DNA of 6,066 nt. Source: Desulfobacterales bacterium (lineage in GTDB: Bacteria > Desulfobacterota > DSM-4660 > Desulfatiglandales > Desulfatiglandaceae). Below the pieces are notes generated by a model. That model was given only the letters and a program-made list of their open reading frames with translations, ran no database searches and was not told the DNA's origin. Every line of letters begins with the position of its first letter. Within the stretch, counting starts at the first letter, position 1. This document shows, piece after piece, positions 4,749 to 6,066 of this stretch. The stretch spans positions 1-6,066 of the forward strand of contig JAMOVZ010000091.1 of assembly GCA_027061865.1 (NCBI GenBank). Reading direction: 5' to 3'. The position numbers and the translations under genes were made by a program.

Positions 4749-5933
4749 ATGGCATTAAGCACTGAAAGACTTGGTCGTTATAATCCTGACAAACCCATGG
4801 AAAACAGGCTCACGGATCTGGGCCCTCGGCACTTTTGGCAGTACTTTCCCCCTATTATTCAGAGAAACTACGGTAAGTGGAAATATCACGAGATCCTTGA
4901 ACCTGGTGTTTTGGTTCATGTCTCTGAGACTGGTGAGAAGGTCTATACCGTAAGGGTGGGTGGCTGCCGCTTCATGACAGTGGAGCATGTCCGTGAGATC
5001 TGCGAGATCGCAGATAAGCACTGTGACGGGTATGTGCGTTTCACCACCCGTAATAACATCGAATTTATGGTGGACAGCCCAGAGAAAGTAGAGGCCTTGA
5101 AAAAGGACCTGATGAGCCGCAAGCATGTTTCTGGCAGTTACAAGTTCCCCATAGGAGGCACCGGCGCTGGCATAACCAACATAGTTCACACACAGGGCTA
5201 CATTCACTGTCACACCCCTGCAACAGATGCTTCCTCCATGATAAAGTCCCTAATGGATGAATTGTTTGATCTGTTCCAGGGAATGACACTGCCGGCCCAG
5301 GTAAGGGTATCTATGGCCTGTTGCCTGAACATGTGCGGCGCTGTGCATTGTTCTGATATCGCGCTGCTAGGTTATCACCGCAAACCCCCTATTATCGACC
5401 ATGAGATCTTGGCGTCGGTGTGCGAGATTCCATTGGTTATTGCTGCATGCCCTACGGCGGCAATTTCTCCTGCCAAGACACCAGATGGCAAGAAGACCGT
5501 GAAGATCAAGGAAGAACGCTGCATGTTCTGCGGTAATTGCTATACCATGTGTATGGCCCTTCCTTTGGCAGACAAAGAGGGTGACTGTGTTACAGTAATG
5601 GCCGGCGGCAAGGTTTCCAACCGCATCAGTCCTCCCAAGTTCTCCAAGGTTGTGGTAGCAGCCCTCCCGAATAACTTCCCAAGGTTCCCGGAGGTCTGCA
5701 AGACAGTAAGGCAGATAATTGAGGCCTATGCCGCAGATGCCAACAAATACGAGCGAATTGGTGACTGGGCAGAGCGGATCGGTTGGGAGAAATTCTTTGA
5801 AAAATGCGGACTGGAGTTTACTGAACACTTGATTGATGATTACCGCTTGCAGTATGATACATACAGGACCAGCACGCTGTTCAAGTACACTGATCCTGCA
5901 TGGGAGGTCGCAAAGGCTGTAGACGGCGTTTAA
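4749..5933 (+). CDS. dsrB: Dissimilatory sulfite reductase beta subunit DsrB
   Basis: Beta subunit of DsrAB, the subunit that holds the catalytically active siroheme-type site in studied enzymes. Length is 394 residues against about 380 in Desulfovibrio. YNPDKPMENRLTDLGP (11-26) is the typical start of the fold. Cysteines for the siroheme-coupled cluster are C154 in IHCHTPATD and C191, C192 and C196 in ACCLNMCGAVHCSD. The ferredoxin-type cluster ligands are C234 in AACPTAA and C258, C261 and C264 in CMFCGNC; C268 follows and is succeeded by Met rather than the usual Pro. The region YERIGDWAERIGWEKFF (334-350) is family-typical. Past the usual end at FKY there are 14 extra residues. AGGAGGT at 4735-4741 lies 7 nt before the ATG. 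Tandem TAATAA stops end the gene, and dsrD begins 31 nt later. Confidence 0.99.
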   Translation: MALSTERLGRYNPDKPMENRLTDLGPRHFWQYFPPIIQRNYGKWKYHEILEPGVLVHVSETGEKVYTVRVGGCRFMTVEHVREICEIADKHCDGYVRFTTRNNIEFMVDSPEKVEALKKDLMSRKHVSGSYKFPIGGTGAGITNIVHTQGYIHCHTPATDASSMIKSLMDELFDLFQGMTLPAQVRVSMACCLNMCGAVHCSDIALLGYHRKPPIIDHEILASVCEIPLVIAACPTAAISPAKTPDGKKTVKIKEERCMFCGNCYTMCMALPLADKEGDCVTVMAGGKVSNRISPPKFSKVVVAALPNNFPRFPEVCKTVRQIIEAYAADANKYERIGDWAERIGWEKFFEKCGLEFTEHLIDDYRLQYDTYRTSTLFKYTDPAWEVAKAVDGV

Positions 5934-5964
5934 TAAAGATTAGCTTCAAGCAAAGGAGAAAAGG

Positions 5965-6066
5965 ATGGAGGATATAAAAAAGGCGATTCTCGAGTTTGCC
6001 GAATCCAGTAAAAAGACCAAGTTTTACTTCAAGGACTTGGAAAAGGCCGTCCAAAAGACGATCCCT
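5965..6066 (+). CDS. dsrD: DsrD, activator of DsrAB (N-terminal part, cut by window edge)
   Basis: The first 34 codons are present and open to the window edge. The peptide begins MEDIKKAILEFAESSKKTKF and continues YFKDLEKAVQKTIP, matching the start of DsrD, including the K-K-x-KFYF block that follows the first helix. DsrD is a winged-helix protein of about 75-80 residues, so under half is visible. It was long thought to bind DNA and has since been reported to act as an allosteric activator of DsrAB. AAAGGAG at 5952-5958 lies 6 nt before the ATG. The order dsrA-dsrB-dsrD is the standard arrangement in sulfate reducers, and the 31-nt gap shows no terminator, so it belongs to the same operon. 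Confidence 0.93.
   Translation, partial: MEDIKKAILEFAESSKKTKFYFKDLEKAVQKTIP

Noticed and set aside
4755..5828. Antisense frames of 152 and 153 codons opposite dsrB
   Set aside because: They mirror dsrB codons, lack ribosome sites and show no recognisable domain.
3284..5933. Oxidative (reverse) Dsr type
   Set aside because: The proteins closely match the reductive Desulfovibrio-like type as I recall it, and dsrD follows, whereas sulfur oxidisers typically have dsrEFH and lack dsrD.

Overview
This window is a dissimilatory sulfite reductase (Dsr) locus, most likely from a sulfate- or sulfite-reducing member of the Desulfobacterota (former Deltaproteobacteria). The case rests on closely recognisable DsrA, DsrB, DsrD and DsrC proteins of the Desulfovibrio-like reductive type, on AGGAGG-type ribosome binding sites, and on sigma70-like promoters. 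DsrD occurs almost only in organisms that reduce sulfite, which argues against a sulfur oxidiser. No rRNA, tRNA, insertion sequence, CRISPR array or phage gene is visible.

Layout, left to right: (1) a plus-strand carbon-nitrogen hydrolase of the nitrilase superfamily (98-931), substrate unknown; (2) a short convergent gap with a 12-bp hairpin terminator serving the minus-strand genes; (3) dsrC on the minus strand (1092-1409) with its own promoter, whose -35 box overlaps the stop codon of the next gene; (4) a minus-strand CbiA/CobB-family amidotransferase (1499-2935), best read as DsrN, the siroheme amidase; (5) a 348-bp divergent regulatory region with back-to-back promoters and a leader of about 220 nt before dsrA; (6) dsrA (3284-4705), dsrB (4749-5933) and the first 34 codons of dsrD (from 5965, cut by the window edge), all on the plus strand with strong ribosome binding sites.

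The genes fit one pathway. DsrA and DsrB form the alpha2beta2 enzyme that carries siroheme-type cofactor and [4Fe-4S] clusters. DsrN would amidate the siroheme. DsrC is the co-substrate that leaves with the sulfite-derived sulfur as a trisulfide between its two C-terminal cysteines. DsrD is an activator of DsrAB. The membrane complex DsrMKJOP, which would recycle DsrC, is not in the window.

I see no wholly new system here. The points most worth a second look are a 35-residue charged extension at the DsrA N-terminus containing a tandem 8-residue repeat, near-identical promoter cores on dsrC and dsrA, an inverted repeat joining the divergent -35 boxes, a long dsrA leader with a hairpin and a possible short upstream ORF whose stop overlaps the dsrA start, and mismatches to the classical dsrAB PCR primers.
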